This document shows positions 10,119 through 20,949 of a DNA stretch of 64,000 nt, piece by piece. The stretch comes from Acidimicrobiia bacterium (GTDB lineage: Bacteria; Actinomycetota; Acidimicrobiia; IMCC26256; PALSA-555): positions 33,415 through 97,414 of the forward strand of contig JBBECS010000002.1 of the NCBI GenBank assembly GCA_040881685.1, given 5' to 3'. The first letter of the stretch is position 1. Each line of letters opens with the position of its first letter. The position numbers and the translations under genes are program-made. Below the pieces are notes generated by a model, which saw nothing but the letters and a program-made list of their open reading frames with translations, did not search any database and was not told the DNA's origin.

Positions 10119-10388
10119 CGGCTTGTAGTCGCCCCACTTGTGCAGGACGAGCGAGCAGATCCGCCGTTCCTCGATGCCCCAGAGTCTGCCCGGCGGGCTA
10201 CGTCGAGACGCGGAGCCTGATCAGACCGCTTGCCGAGCGAGGAGATCGGCGAACTCGGTGATCTGGTCAGCCGGCGGGGCTACGACTTCGACGGGGACGC
10301 CGAAGTCGAACATCTCCACATTCAGACCGTTCGCAGCGTCTGCGTGCCTTGGGCTGTGAGCGCCACCGACTCATCGCGCACACGCGAG
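10119..10388. other. Stretch between genes with remnants
   Basis: This part of the 317-base gap before groEL holds the unstarted N-terminal reading of the previous gene, a possible degraded repeat B (about 10185-10250), and a reading-frame fragment resembling a lipoprotein C-terminus (described separately). A terminator follows. I see no intact gene. Confidence 0.5.
10223..10345 (-). pseudogene. Remnant of a secreted lipoprotein C-terminus
   Basis: One minus-strand frame reads NGLNVEMFDFGVPVEVVAPP, then ADQITEFADLLARQAV and a stop. The pattern (beta strand, DFG-P-V, APPADQ) is typical of the C-terminal end of actinobacterial LppX/LprAFG-like or related lipoproteins. There is no signal peptide, start codon or upstream body, because the groEL terminator lies right upstream. 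I read it as a deletion remnant; the family assignment is tentative. Confidence 0.35.
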
Positions 10389-10424
10389 AAAGGGCGCCCC
10401 TCGAAAGGGGCGCCCTTCTCCGCG
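10389..10424 (-). terminator. Intrinsic terminator after groEL
   Basis: A perfect stem of GAAGGGCGCCCC and GGGGCGCCCTTC with a short loop lies 12 bases beyond the groEL stop. The T-run after the stem is weak, as is usual in GC-rich actinobacteria, and the hairpin could act in both directions. Confidence 0.75.
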
Positions 10425-10435
10425 TTCGGACCGAT

Positions 10436-12143
<1,708 letters not shown>

Positions 12144-12148
12144 TCGCC

Positions 12149-12177
12149 ATGTTGGCAGTCGCGAGCCGAGAGTGCAA
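12149..12177 (-). promoter_or_regulatory. Possible groEL promoter
   Basis: On the minus strand TTGCAC, a 17-base spacer and CAACAT end just before the CIRCE element, so HrcA bound there would cover the start of transcription. The -35 is a fair match and the -10 a poor one. Confidence 0.4.
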
Positions 12178-12190
12178 ACCGCCCTGCTTC

Positions 12191-12250
12191 GGTCGCTCGC
12201 TTCGGGCCGGGATACCCGTCCCGCGGCCGCTTGCTCCCTGGCGAGCGCCT
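12191..12250 (+). repeat. Interspersed repeat A, between groEL and the kinase gene
   Basis: A diverged copy: GGTCGCTCGCTTCGGGCCGG, GATACCCG, TCCCGCGGCCGC, then a CTTGCTCCC tail. The order and spacing are those of the copies at 6430 and 54078. Confidence 0.5.
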
Positions 12251-12272
12251 GCCAGCGCCGCACTTCATGCCA

Positions 12273-13673
<1,401 letters not shown>

Positions 13674-13705
13674 CCAGTCGACAGCCTATGGCGGTGCGGC
13701 GCCGA

Positions 13706-15340
13706 TCAACGATCGAGGCGGTCCATACGACGGATGGTCACGAGCCAGGTGAGCAGAGCGGACAGAGCCACCAGCACGAGCGCCGTCAGCCCCGCCCGGG
13801 CCAGGAGGCCGCTTTCGGACGCGCTCCAGATCCGGGTTGCGAGGGTCTCGAAGCCGGTCGGCGCGAGCAGCAACGTCGCCGGGAGCTCCTTCATCGTCGC
13901 GAGCAGCACCAGCCCGGCACCGGCCGCCAACCCAGGAGCGATGAGCGGCAGCTCGATCGTGCGCAGCCGCCGCCAACGTCCCGCGCCGAGTGCGCGCGCG
14001 GCGTCCTCGACGCGCCGCGGGAGCCCGCTGACCGCGACCTGCGAGGCGCGCATCGCTTGCGCTCCGAAGTGCACGACGTACGCGAACACCAGCAGCGGGA
14101 AGCTCTGGTACAGCGCGCTGACGACCGGGGTACCGAGCACCCAGAACACCAGGGCAAGCGCGATCACCAGGCCCGGCAGCGCGAACCCACCGACGACGAG
14201 CATGTTCACCACGCCGCCGACGCGCGATCGGTGCCGGACCGTCAGGTACGCAAGCGGGAGCACGCAGAACGTAGCGACGAGTGCGGTGACGGTCGACACG
14301 CCCACGGTGTTGAGCACGGGCTCGAGCAGATCTGCGGCATCACCGGTGCCGCCAAAGCGCGTGCCGTCGCCGCGGGCCGCCCACTCTGCGAGCACGGCGA
14401 CCGGCGCCACGAGCGCCACCATCAGCACCATGCCAACCCCGCAGAGCGTCGGAACGCGCCACCGCCCGAGGAACGCCTGGTGCGCGCGTCGCCCTGCGCC
14501 CACGGCCTCGATCGGCGCGCGCCGGCGTGCAAGCGCACGTTCGGCCAGCACGACGGCGAGCGCCACGACCGCGAGCAGCAAGCTCAGCGTGATCGAGGTT
14601 TCGCGGTCGAACAGGCGAGTTGCCTCGATACGAAGCGTGAGGGTGTCGTAGCGAACCAACGACACGGCGCCGAACTCGCTGACGCAGTACAGGAACGTGA
14701 GCAGCGAGCCGGCGGCGACTGCTCCCGTCGTCTGCGGGAGCACGACGGTGCGGAACACCTCGGCGGGCGTGCGGCCGAGCGAGCGAGCGGTCTCCTCGAG
14801 TGCGGGCGGGAGCACCGCCAGACGCGCCGCGACCGGCAGGTACACGTACGGGTAGCTCAGCAGCGTAAGCACGCCGAACGCGGCCCAGAACCCCTCGATG
14901 CGCGGCGGGACGCCGAAGTCGAGGAGCCTGTCGACGAGCCCACCGCGCGCGAAGGCGGCCTGAAGGGCGAAGGCGCCGACGAAGGACGGGATCACGAGGG
15001 GCAGCACCAGCAGCACTCTCAGGACGCGCCGGCCCGGAAGGTCGGTGCGGACGACGAGCCAGGCCAGGCTCGTGCCGAGCACCGCGCACGCGGCCGACAC
15101 GGACGCGGCGAGGAGCAAGGTTCGCAACAGCGGCCCGGCCGCGTCGTCCGACGCGAGCACATCGAGCGCGCCGCTCCCGAACCCGACCGTCCGGATCGCG
15201 AGGTAGAGCAGCGGCCCGGCGAAGAGCCCCGCCACGATCGCGCCCGCGGCGACCAGGGACCGCGGAGCGCGCGGCACTCGGCCCCCGGACGCGAGCGGCG
15301 CCGGCACCGAGGGGGTCGATGCCGGCGCCGTCGTGGTCAT
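13706..15340 (-). CDS. fbpB: Ferric-iron ABC transporter permease (FbpB-like)
   Basis: About 544 residues with roughly twelve membrane segments in two fused permease halves, as in FbpB/SfuB iron permeases. The EAA-type loops are visible in each half (ETARSLGRTPAEVFRTVVLP and DAARALGAGRWRRLRTIELP). I choose the ATG at 15340 (MTTTAPASTPS), four bases after the stop of the binding-protein gene. A longer frame to 15436 would overlap that gene. It forms the membrane channel of the transporter with the ATPase and binding protein upstream. Confidence 0.9.
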   Translation of the reverse strand: MTTTAPASTPSVPAPLASGGRVPRAPRSLVAAGAIVAGLFAGPLLYLAIRTVGFGSGALDVLASDDAAGPLLRTLLLAASVSAACAVLGTSLAWLVVRTDLPGRRVLRVLLVLPLVIPSFVGAFALQAAFARGGLVDRLLDFGVPPRIEGFWAAFGVLTLLSYPYVYLPVAARLAVLPPALEETARSLGRTPAEVFRTVVLPQTTGAVAAGSLLTFLYCVSEFGAVSLVRYDTLTLRIEATRLFDRETSITLSLLLAVVALAVVLAERALARRRAPIEAVGAGRRAHQAFLGRWRVPTLCGVGMVLMVALVAPVAVLAEWAARGDGTRFGGTGDAADLLEPVLNTVGVSTVTALVATFCVLPLAYLTVRHRSRVGGVVNMLVVGGFALPGLVIALALVFWVLGTPVVSALYQSFPLLVFAYVVHFGAQAMRASQVAVSGLPRRVEDAARALGAGRWRRLRTIELPLIAPGLAAGAGLVLLATMKELPATLLLAPTGFETLATRIWSASESGLLARAGLTALVLVALSALLTWLVTIRRMDRLDR

Positions 15341-15344
15341 GAGG

Positions 15345-16373
15345 TCATGCTTGCTCGAGTCCGCTCTCCGCGATGAGCTCGCGGGTGCGGAGCAAACCGC
15401 CGCCGAGCGTGCTGAGGTCGAGCTGCGGCGCATCAACCTTCGAGAGTGGCGGCAGGTCGCCCAAGGCCTTCACACCCCGCGCCAGCGGGTACTCGAACTC
15501 GTCTTCGGCCAGGTGGGTCTGGGCCGCCTTTGAGAGCAGGTACCGCACGAATCTCTCGGCCAGCTTCCGGTCGTCGGTCTGGTCGATGACCGCCGCCGCC
15601 GTCACGAGGATCACCGAACCGACGTCCTCGTTCGCGAACACGTGGTTCTCGACCGGGGTGGACGGGTCGGCAGCCTTCGCGAGCGCGGCGTAGTAGTGGT
15701 TCACGAGCCCCATGGGGACCTCGCCGCGGCCGACCGCCTCGACGATCGCCGAGTTGCTCGCGTACGCGCGGGCGCCGTTGGCCTCCATGCCCGCGAGCCA
15801 CTTCTTGGTGCGCTTCTCACCCTCGAGCTCGCGCATCGCAGTCACGAAGTCCTGAAACGAGCCGTTCGTCGGGGCCACGGCCACCTGGTCCTCGTACTTC
15901 GGCTTCGTGAGGGCGAAGACCGAGTCAGGGAGATCGCCGCGCTTCACAAGGTCCGTGTTGTAGACGAGCACCCGCACTCGGCCGGAGACGCCGGTCCATC
16001 GACCGTCGGCGGCGTGGTAGCGCGGGTCCACGAGGTCGAGGACGTCCTGGTCGATCTTGCGGAGGCGGTCGATCCCGTCGAGGTACCCGGTGGCGCCGGG
16101 GCTCTGCGAGATGAAGACGTCGGCGGGGGTCTGGTCGCCCTCCTCGTCGATGAGCAGCGCCAGGTCGGCCGAATCGCCGTACCGGACCTCGATCTCGACG
16201 CCGGTGTCGGCCGAGAACTCGTCGAGCAGGGGTTGGATCAGCTCCGAGGTGCGCCCGGAGTACACGGTCAGGGTCCCACCGGTGCCCGCCGAGGCGGGGC
16301 CTACGGCAGCCACGAGCGTCGCAACTGCGAGGACCAGGGTCAGGGCGATGAGGCGCATGCGTCGGTTGGTCAT
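15345..16373 (-). CDS. fbpA: Ferric-iron-binding periplasmic-type protein
   Basis: A 342-residue type II solute-binding protein with a clear signal peptide (MTNRRMRLIALTLVLAVATL, cleavage probably after GPASAG). The mature part begins LTVYSGRTSELIQPLLDEF, typical of FbpA/FutA. The paired tyrosines that bind Fe3+ are present in NHYYAALA near residue 225. There is no lipobox, so it may be released or held by the transporter. A DtxR-like box lies about 30 bases before the start, so this gene may have its own iron-regulated promoter inside the fbpC-fbpA-fbpB run. Confidence 0.92.
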   Translation of the reverse strand: MTNRRMRLIALTLVLAVATLVAAVGPASAGTGGTLTVYSGRTSELIQPLLDEFSADTGVEIEVRYGDSADLALLIDEEGDQTPADVFISQSPGATGYLDGIDRLRKIDQDVLDLVDPRYHAADGRWTGVSGRVRVLVYNTDLVKRGDLPDSVFALTKPKYEDQVAVAPTNGSFQDFVTAMRELEGEKRTKKWLAGMEANGARAYASNSAIVEAVGRGEVPMGLVNHYYAALAKAADPSTPVENHVFANEDVGSVILVTAAAVIDQTDDRKLAERFVRYLLSKAAQTHLAEDEFEYPLARGVKALGDLPPLSKVDAPQLDLSTLGGGLLRTRELIAESGLEQA

Positions 16374-16401
16374 GAAGGTGAGTCTGCCCTAACCGGTTAG
16401 A

Positions 16402-16420
16402 TCAGGTCAACCTCACCTAA
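16402..16420. promoter_or_regulatory. DtxR/IdeR-like box before fbpA
   Basis: TCAGGTCAACCTCACCTAA read on the other strand matches about 15 of 19 positions of the IdeR consensus TTAGGTTAGGCTAACCTAA. It overlaps the last codons of fbpC. A separate perfect palindrome CTAACCGGTTAG lies beside it at 16389-16400 and could be a second half-site. Confidence 0.65.
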
Positions 16421-17474
16421 CCATCCCCGGCGTCGGCGGAGGCGCTGCTGGGAACGCCAGCACGTCGCCGATGACCGAGACGCTCACCCGATCCCCGAGC
16501 TCGAACGCACGGCCCGGGCCCATGCGGGACCGGACGCCGGTGCCGTCCACCAGCTCGACGGCCACAAGCTGGTCGTGGCCGAAGTAGACGATGTCGCGTA
16601 CGACGCCCTCGCCCGCGCTGTCGAGACGGAGGCGCACGCACTCGGGCCGCACCACGACCTCGACGGCGCCGGTCCCGCCCGTCTCGGCAAGCGGGAGCCG
16701 GCCGAGCGCGGTGACGGCCGACTCCCGATCGGCGTGGCCTGGGATCACGTCGGCGTCGCCGACGAAGGTGGCGACGAACCGGTCCTGTGGATGGGCGTAG
16801 AGCGCCGACGGCGCATCGACCTGGAGCACGCGGCCTTCGTTCATCACGGCGATCCGATCGGCGATGCTCAGCGCCTCCTCTTGATCATGTGTGACCACGA
16901 CCGCGGTTGCCCGCGCTTCGCGCAGGATCTGCCGCACCTCGTCACGCACCTGGGCGCGCAGCGATGCGTCGAGATCCGAGAAGGGCTCGTCGAGCAGCAC
17001 GAGGCTCGGCTCCGGCGCGAGCGCGCGCGCCAACGCAACTCGTTGCTGCTGGCCGCCCGACAGCTCGTGCGGAAGCCGATCTGCCGTCGCCGCGAGGCCG
17101 ACGAGGTCGAGCATCTCAGCGACGCGGCGGCTTCGCGTGTCGCGGCTGCGGACGCCGTAGCCGATGTTCTGCGCCACATTGAGGTGCGGGAAGAGCGCAT
17201 AGTCCTGGAACACGACCCCGACGCGGCGTCGCTCGGGGGCGACGAACACGGCATCGCCAGCGACCTGCGTCCCGTCGAGGCGGATCGTGCCGGCGTCGGG
17301 GCGTTCGAAGCCGGCGACCAAGCGCAGCGTGGTGGTCTTGCCGCACCCGCTGGGCCCGAGCAGCGCGAGGACTTCCCCTGCGAACACGTCGAGGTCGACA
17401 TCATCGACGGCGACCACAACGTCGAACGACTTCCGGAGGCCTCGGCTCTCCACCACGGCCGAACCTGGGCTCAC
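16413..17474 (-). CDS. fbpC: Ferric-iron ABC transporter ATPase
   Basis: 353 residues. Walker A is GPSGCGKTT, the Q-loop VVFQDYALFPHLNV, the signature LSGGQQQRVALARAL, Walker B LVLLDEPFSDLD and the switch His lies in VVTHDQEEAL. A C-terminal TOBE region of about 110 residues follows, as in FbpC/PotA-type ATPases. It drives iron uptake through FbpB. The GTG start at 17474 faces the DtxR-family gene, with only 23 bases between that hold a DtxR-like box. Confidence 0.93.
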   Translation of the reverse strand: MSPGSAVVESRGLRKSFDVVVAVDDVDLDVFAGEVLALLGPSGCGKTTTLRLVAGFERPDAGTIRLDGTQVAGDAVFVAPERRRVGVVFQDYALFPHLNVAQNIGYGVRSRDTRSRRVAEMLDLVGLAATADRLPHELSGGQQQRVALARALAPEPSLVLLDEPFSDLDASLRAQVRDEVRQILREARATAVVVTHDQEEALSIADRIAVMNEGRVLQVDAPSALYAHPQDRFVATFVGDADVIPGHADRESAVTALGRLPLAETGGTGAVEVVVRPECVRLRLDSAGEGVVRDIVYFGHDQLVAVELVDGTGVRSRMGPGRAFELGDRVSVSVIGDVLAFPAAPPPTPGMVR

Positions 17475-17478
17475 AAGG

Positions 17479-17497
17479 TCAGGGTATCCTCACCTGA
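17479..17497. promoter_or_regulatory. DtxR-like box between fbpC and its regulator
   Basis: TCAGGGTATCCTCACCTGA matches about 13 of 19 positions of the IdeR/DtxR consensus and fills the whole gap between the two divergent start codons. The metalloregulator would control both the transporter and itself. Confidence 0.6.
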
Positions 17498-18157
17498 ATG
17501 GCCGAGATGCACGACACCACCGAGGAGTACCTCGAGCACATCATCGAGCTCGAGGAAGAGGGCGTCACGCCACTGCGCGCTCGGCTGGTCGAGCGCCTCG
17601 GCCTCTCGGCTGCCTCGGTGTCGGAAACGGTCGGGCGTCTGGTCGACAACGGCTTCGTCGAGATGCACGACGACCGCAGCCTGGGGCTCACGGGCAAGGG
17701 CCGAACGCTCGCCACGACGGTGGTTCGGCGTCACCGCCTGGCCGAGCGACTCCTGCTCGACGTGATCGGCCTCGAATGGGAGAAGGTGCACCGCGAGGCC
17801 GACCGCTGGGAGCACGCCATCTCGGCCGACGTCGAGCAGAAGCTCGTCGAGCTCCTCGGCGATCCGATGACTTGCCCACATGGCAACCCGATCCCCGGCT
17901 CGCAGCGCACGGCGCCGACGACCCCGACGGTGGTGCTGGCCGAGGCCAATCCGGGACCGGTCACGGTGGCTCGCATCTCAGAGAAGCTCGAGCTCTCGGA
18001 CGACAGCCTCCGCCTGCTCGCCCGCACCCGGATGATCCCGGGAGCGGCAGCCACAGTGGTGGGCCGCGGACCCGAAGGAGTCACGGTTCGGACACGGGCG
18101 GGCGACCACCAGATCCCGCGCGCCGTTGCCGAACAGGTCTACGTCTACGCCGCCTGA
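17498..18157 (+). CDS. DtxR-family metal-dependent repressor with an altered metal site
   Basis: 219 residues that align without gaps to DtxR through residue 110: a winged helix (DTTEEYLEHIIELEEEGVTP, SAASVSETVGRL), a dimerisation domain and a C-terminal SH3-like domain. His79, Glu83, His98, Glu105 and His106 are all in place. Two selectivity positions differ: residue 10 is Glu (Met in DtxR) and residue 102 is Asp (Cys in DtxR/IdeR). The manganese sensor MntR has acidic residues at these same positions (Asp8, Glu99). The box between this gene and fbpC supports iron-transport control, but the metal sensed could be Mn2+ as well as Fe2+. Confidence 0.9.
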   Translation: MAEMHDTTEEYLEHIIELEEEGVTPLRARLVERLGLSAASVSETVGRLVDNGFVEMHDDRSLGLTGKGRTLATTVVRRHRLAERLLLDVIGLEWEKVHREADRWEHAISADVEQKLVELLGDPMTCPHGNPIPGSQRTAPTTPTVVLAEANPGPVTVARISEKLELSDDSLRLLARTRMIPGAAATVVGRGPEGVTVRTRAGDHQIPRAVAEQVYVYAA

Positions 18158-18163
18158 CCTCGG

Positions 18164-18439
18164 TCAGCCCCCGGCGACTGCGGGGACGATGCTGATGGTC
18201 TGACCGTCGGTGACGGGCGTGTCGACCCCGCTGAGGAACCGGATGTCGTCCTCGGCGAGGAACACGTTCACGAAACGACGCAGGTTGCCCAACTCGTCGT
18301 AGAGGCGCTCGGCGAAGCCCGGGTGTGCGGTGTCGAGTGCCTTGAGGGCCTCGGCGACCGTGGCACCTTCGACGGTCACCTCCGACGCACCGCCACTCAA
18401 GGTGCGCAGCTGGGTGGGGATCCGCACCGCGACGGCCAT
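18164..18439 (-). CDS. cysO: CysO-like sulfur carrier (MoaD/ThiS family)
   Basis: 91 residues of ubiquitin-like fold. The C-terminus SIVPAVAGG ends in the Gly-Gly that is adenylated and turned into a thiocarboxylate. The middle (LRRFVNVFLAEDDIRFLSG) and the VAGG end are closer to mycobacterial CysO than to MoaD or ThiS. CysO gives sulfur to the PLP enzyme CysM in cysteine synthesis. Here the partner gene, 58 bases upstream on the same strand, is a threonine-synthase-family PLP enzyme. AAGGAGG lies 5 bases before the ATG. No Mec-type peptidase or MoeB-like activator is in the window. Confidence 0.85.
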   Translation of the reverse strand: MAVAVRIPTQLRTLSGGASEVTVEGATVAEALKALDTAHPGFAERLYDELGNLRRFVNVFLAEDDIRFLSGVDTPVTDGQTISIVPAVAGG

Positions 18440-18497
18440 CAGTCCTCCTTCATGAGTCGTTCGGCTCGCGCCGCGGGCTTCGCCATTGTGCTGCGCC

Positions 18498-19736
18498 TCA
18501 CTCCTTCTCCGAGTCGGGGAATGCTTCGTAGAACGCGTCGAGCGTGGGCTTGATGGTCGCGCTCACGCCAGCGTGGGGTGCAACCGCGTCGAGCGTCTTG
18601 AGCCCGTGTCCGGTGACGTACACGACGACTCGCTCGTCGGGCCGAACCACTCCCTCCTCAGCGAGGCGCTTGAGCGACGCAATCGTCACGCCGGCTGCGG
18701 TCTCACCGAAGATGCCCTCGGTGCGGGCAAGGAGCCGCATCCCCTCGACGATCTCGTCGTCGGTGACCGCGGCGAACCCGCCGCCCGTCTCGCGGACCGC
18801 GTCGAGCGTGTAGTAGCCGTCAGCCGGATTCCCGATCGCGATCGACTTGGCGATCGTGCTCGGCCGCACCGGGGTGATCGTGTCGCTCTCATCGGCGAAG
18901 GCTTGCGCAACCGGTGAGCACCCTGTGGCCTGCGCGCCCGACACGCGCACCTCGGGCGGCGCGTCGAGCAAGCCCACCTTGTGCAGCTCGTCGAAGCCCT
19001 TCCGGATCTTCGTGAGCAGCGATCCGCTCCCCACCGGGACGACCACGTGATCAGGGGCCTCCCAGCCGAGCTGCTCGACCGTCTCGAACGCCAACGTCTT
19101 GGAACCCTCCGAATAGAACGGTCGCATGTTCACGTTCGCGAACGCCCACGGTCGCTCCGACGCGAGCTCGACGCACAGTCGATTCACATCGTCGTAGTTG
19201 CCGTCGATCGCGACGACCGTGCCGCCGTACACCGCGGTCGTGAGGATCTTCGCCGCTTCGAGATCTGCCGGGATGAACACGACGCTGCGCAGCCCGGCTC
19301 TCGCGGCATGTGCTGCTACCGCGTTGGCGAGGTTGCCCGTTGACGCGCACGCAAGCGTCTTCATGCCGAAGTCGAGCGCCTTCGCAAGGGCAATGGCCAC
19401 GACACGGTCCTTGAACGCGTTCGTGGGGTTGCGGGTGTCGTCCTTCACCCACACCTCCCCGAGACCGAGCTCCGCAGCAAGGCGGTCGGCGCGCAACAGC
19501 GGCGTCCACCCGACCGGAAGCGTGGACTCGCCGGGCGGGTCGACCGGCAGCAGCGGCGCGTAGCGCCAGATCGTCTCGGGGCCGGCGGCGATGTTCTCGC
19601 GGCTGATCTCGGCCTGGATGCCGTCGTAGTCGTACGCAACCTCGAGGGGGCCGAAGCACCACTCGCAGGTGTAGATCGGGGCGATGTCGTAGGTGCGGCC
19701 GCACTCTCGACACCTCAGGGATTGCACGTGGGTCAC
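18498..19736 (-). CDS. thrC: Threonine-synthase-family PLP enzyme behind a SAM riboswitch
   Basis: About 412 residues of fold-type II PLP enzyme. An N-terminal zinc-ribbon-like part (CRECG and CEWCF) precedes the catalytic domain. The PLP Lys is in NPTNAFKDR, and the phosphate-binding Gly-rich loop is VPVGSGSLLTKI. The family turns O-phosphohomoserine into threonine. The GTG at 19736 is chosen because AGGAGG lies six bases upstream; a longer open frame would run through the riboswitch. A SAM-I riboswitch in the leader and a CysO-like gene downstream do not suit plain threonine synthesis. They raise the possibility that it makes homocysteine from O-phosphohomoserine, which I infer and have not shown. 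Confidence 0.85.
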   Translation of the reverse strand: MTHVQSLRCRECGRTYDIAPIYTCEWCFGPLEVAYDYDGIQAEISRENIAAGPETIWRYAPLLPVDPPGESTLPVGWTPLLRADRLAAELGLGEVWVKDDTRNPTNAFKDRVVAIALAKALDFGMKTLACASTGNLANAVAAHAARAGLRSVVFIPADLEAAKILTTAVYGGTVVAIDGNYDDVNRLCVELASERPWAFANVNMRPFYSEGSKTLAFETVEQLGWEAPDHVVVPVGSGSLLTKIRKGFDELHKVGLLDAPPEVRVSGAQATGCSPVAQAFADESDTITPVRPSTIAKSIAIGNPADGYYTLDAVRETGGGFAAVTDDEIVEGMRLLARTEGIFGETAAGVTIASLKRLAEEGVVRPDERVVVYVTGHGLKTLDAVAPHAGVSATIKPTLDAFYEAFPDSEKE

Positions 19737-19817
19737 GGTCGCCCTCCTGGTCTGGCGCTCTCCTGCGCTTCCTCGACGCGCTCCGAGCGCCTCGAGCGGA
19801 GGACCGCTCTTGGCTGA

Positions 19818-19932
19818 CTCATCGTTCAGGCATCTTGCCTGGCAGGCATTGGCACCTGGCTCCCGGGGTATCAACCTCGGATGCTGGTTGCCGCGGCGTC
19901 TACGGGCCTGTCCCTCGGCCGCTCTCGATGAG
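19818..19932 (-). ncRNA. SAM-I (S-box) riboswitch upstream of thrC
   Basis: On the minus strand the region has the S-box core. P1 is CTCATCG pairing with CGATGAG. GAGGGACAGGCCC is followed by GCGGCAACC, and GGTGCCAATGCCTGCC is followed by a GGCAAGATGCC hairpin. The order and conserved bases match the SAM-I aptamer. Between it and the gene, GGTCCTCC could pair with the ribosome binding site CCAGGAGGG, so control is probably at translation start. SAM binding should lower expression of the downstream gene pair. Confidence 0.85.
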
Positions 19933-19982
19933 CGCGTGCTGTGAGAGACGATAGCCGGGGCCCCCTCTAGGCTTCCAGCCCG

Positions 19983-20888
19983 ATGACGGCTCTGAACCCC
20001 GCGGCTTTGGCCGAGATCAAGGCCACCCAGCACACCAGGATCTCGGTGTGCCTTCCGGCGCGTGACGAAGAGGCGACCGTCGGTCACATCGTGGCCACCG
20101 TTCGCCGAAACCTCGTGGAGCGGGTCCCTCTGGTGGACGAGATCGTGGTGGTGGACGACGGCTCGAAGGATGCCACCGCCGAGGCGGCACGCTGGGAGGG
20201 CGCGACGGTGCATGCGGCGGCCGACATCCTGCCCGACGCCGGCCCCGGCTTTGGCAAGGGCAACGCCCTGTGGTTGTCGCTCTTCGCTGCGACCGGCGAC
20301 CTGATCTGCTGGGTCGACGCCGACGTCCGCAACTTCCGCGCCGACTTCGTGACGAGACTCGTCGAGCCACTGCTGGTCGAGCCCGATGTCGGCTTCGTCA
20401 AGGGCTACTACCGCCGGCCGCTCTTCGGACGACCGACGGGTGGCGGGCGCGTGACCGAGCTCGTGGCTCGACCGCTGCTCTCGTCACTCTTCCCGCAGCT
20501 GACGCACATCGTGCAGCCACTCGGTGGTGAGTACGCAGGGCGACGGTCTCTGCTCGAGACCGTGCCCTTCGTCGAGGGTTACGGCGTGGAGCTCGGATTG
20601 CTGATCGACATCGCGACATCGTTCGGCGTCGGAACGATCCGACAGGCAGACCTCGGAGTCCGTGAGCACCGCAATCGCCCTATCGAGGAGCTCGCACCCA
20701 TGGCGATGGAGGTCATGCTCACCGCGCTCCGCCGCGCGGGTGTGAACCGCGGTGACGTGCCCGCGACACTCGTGCGCTTCGACGAGAACCACGAAAGGAC
20801 GCTCCTGCCCGTCGAAGCACGCGAGCGCCCCCCGATCATCAGCATTCCCGCCTACCGAACGAAGCTCGGCCGCGAGCTGACGGCCTGA
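19983..20888 (+). CDS. gpgS: Glucosyl-3-phosphoglycerate synthase
   Basis: A 301-residue GT81 glycosyltransferase that joins glucose from a nucleotide sugar to 3-phosphoglycerate, the first step to glucosylglycerate and, in mycobacteria, methylglucose lipopolysaccharides. The nucleotide-binding start SVCLPARDEEATVG, the acidic VVVDDGSKDATAE, the GFGKGNALWLSL loop and the DxD-like metal site CWVDADVRNF are all present. LGGEYAGRRSLLETVPFVEGYGVE is the family's acceptor-side block. It lies near glycerate kinase and trehalose genes. No phosphatase (GpgP) is in the window. Confidence 0.9.
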   Translation: MTALNPAALAEIKATQHTRISVCLPARDEEATVGHIVATVRRNLVERVPLVDEIVVVDDGSKDATAEAARWEGATVHAAADILPDAGPGFGKGNALWLSLFAATGDLICWVDADVRNFRADFVTRLVEPLLVEPDVGFVKGYYRRPLFGRPTGGGRVTELVARPLLSSLFPQLTHIVQPLGGEYAGRRSLLETVPFVEGYGVELGLLIDIATSFGVGTIRQADLGVREHRNRPIEELAPMAMEVMLTALRRAGVNRGDVPATLVRFDENHERTLLPVEARERPPIISIPAYRTKLGRELTA

Positions 20889-20949
20889 GTCAGTCGAGGC
20901 TGAGCAAGCTTGCCGTGCGGGGCGCGCACGTGATCACGGTAACCCGGGT

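Noticed and set aside
13688-15376. Plus-strand open frame of 562 codons opposite the iron permease
   Set aside because: Composition is His/Arg/Glu-rich low complexity, the shadow of a membrane protein read backwards.
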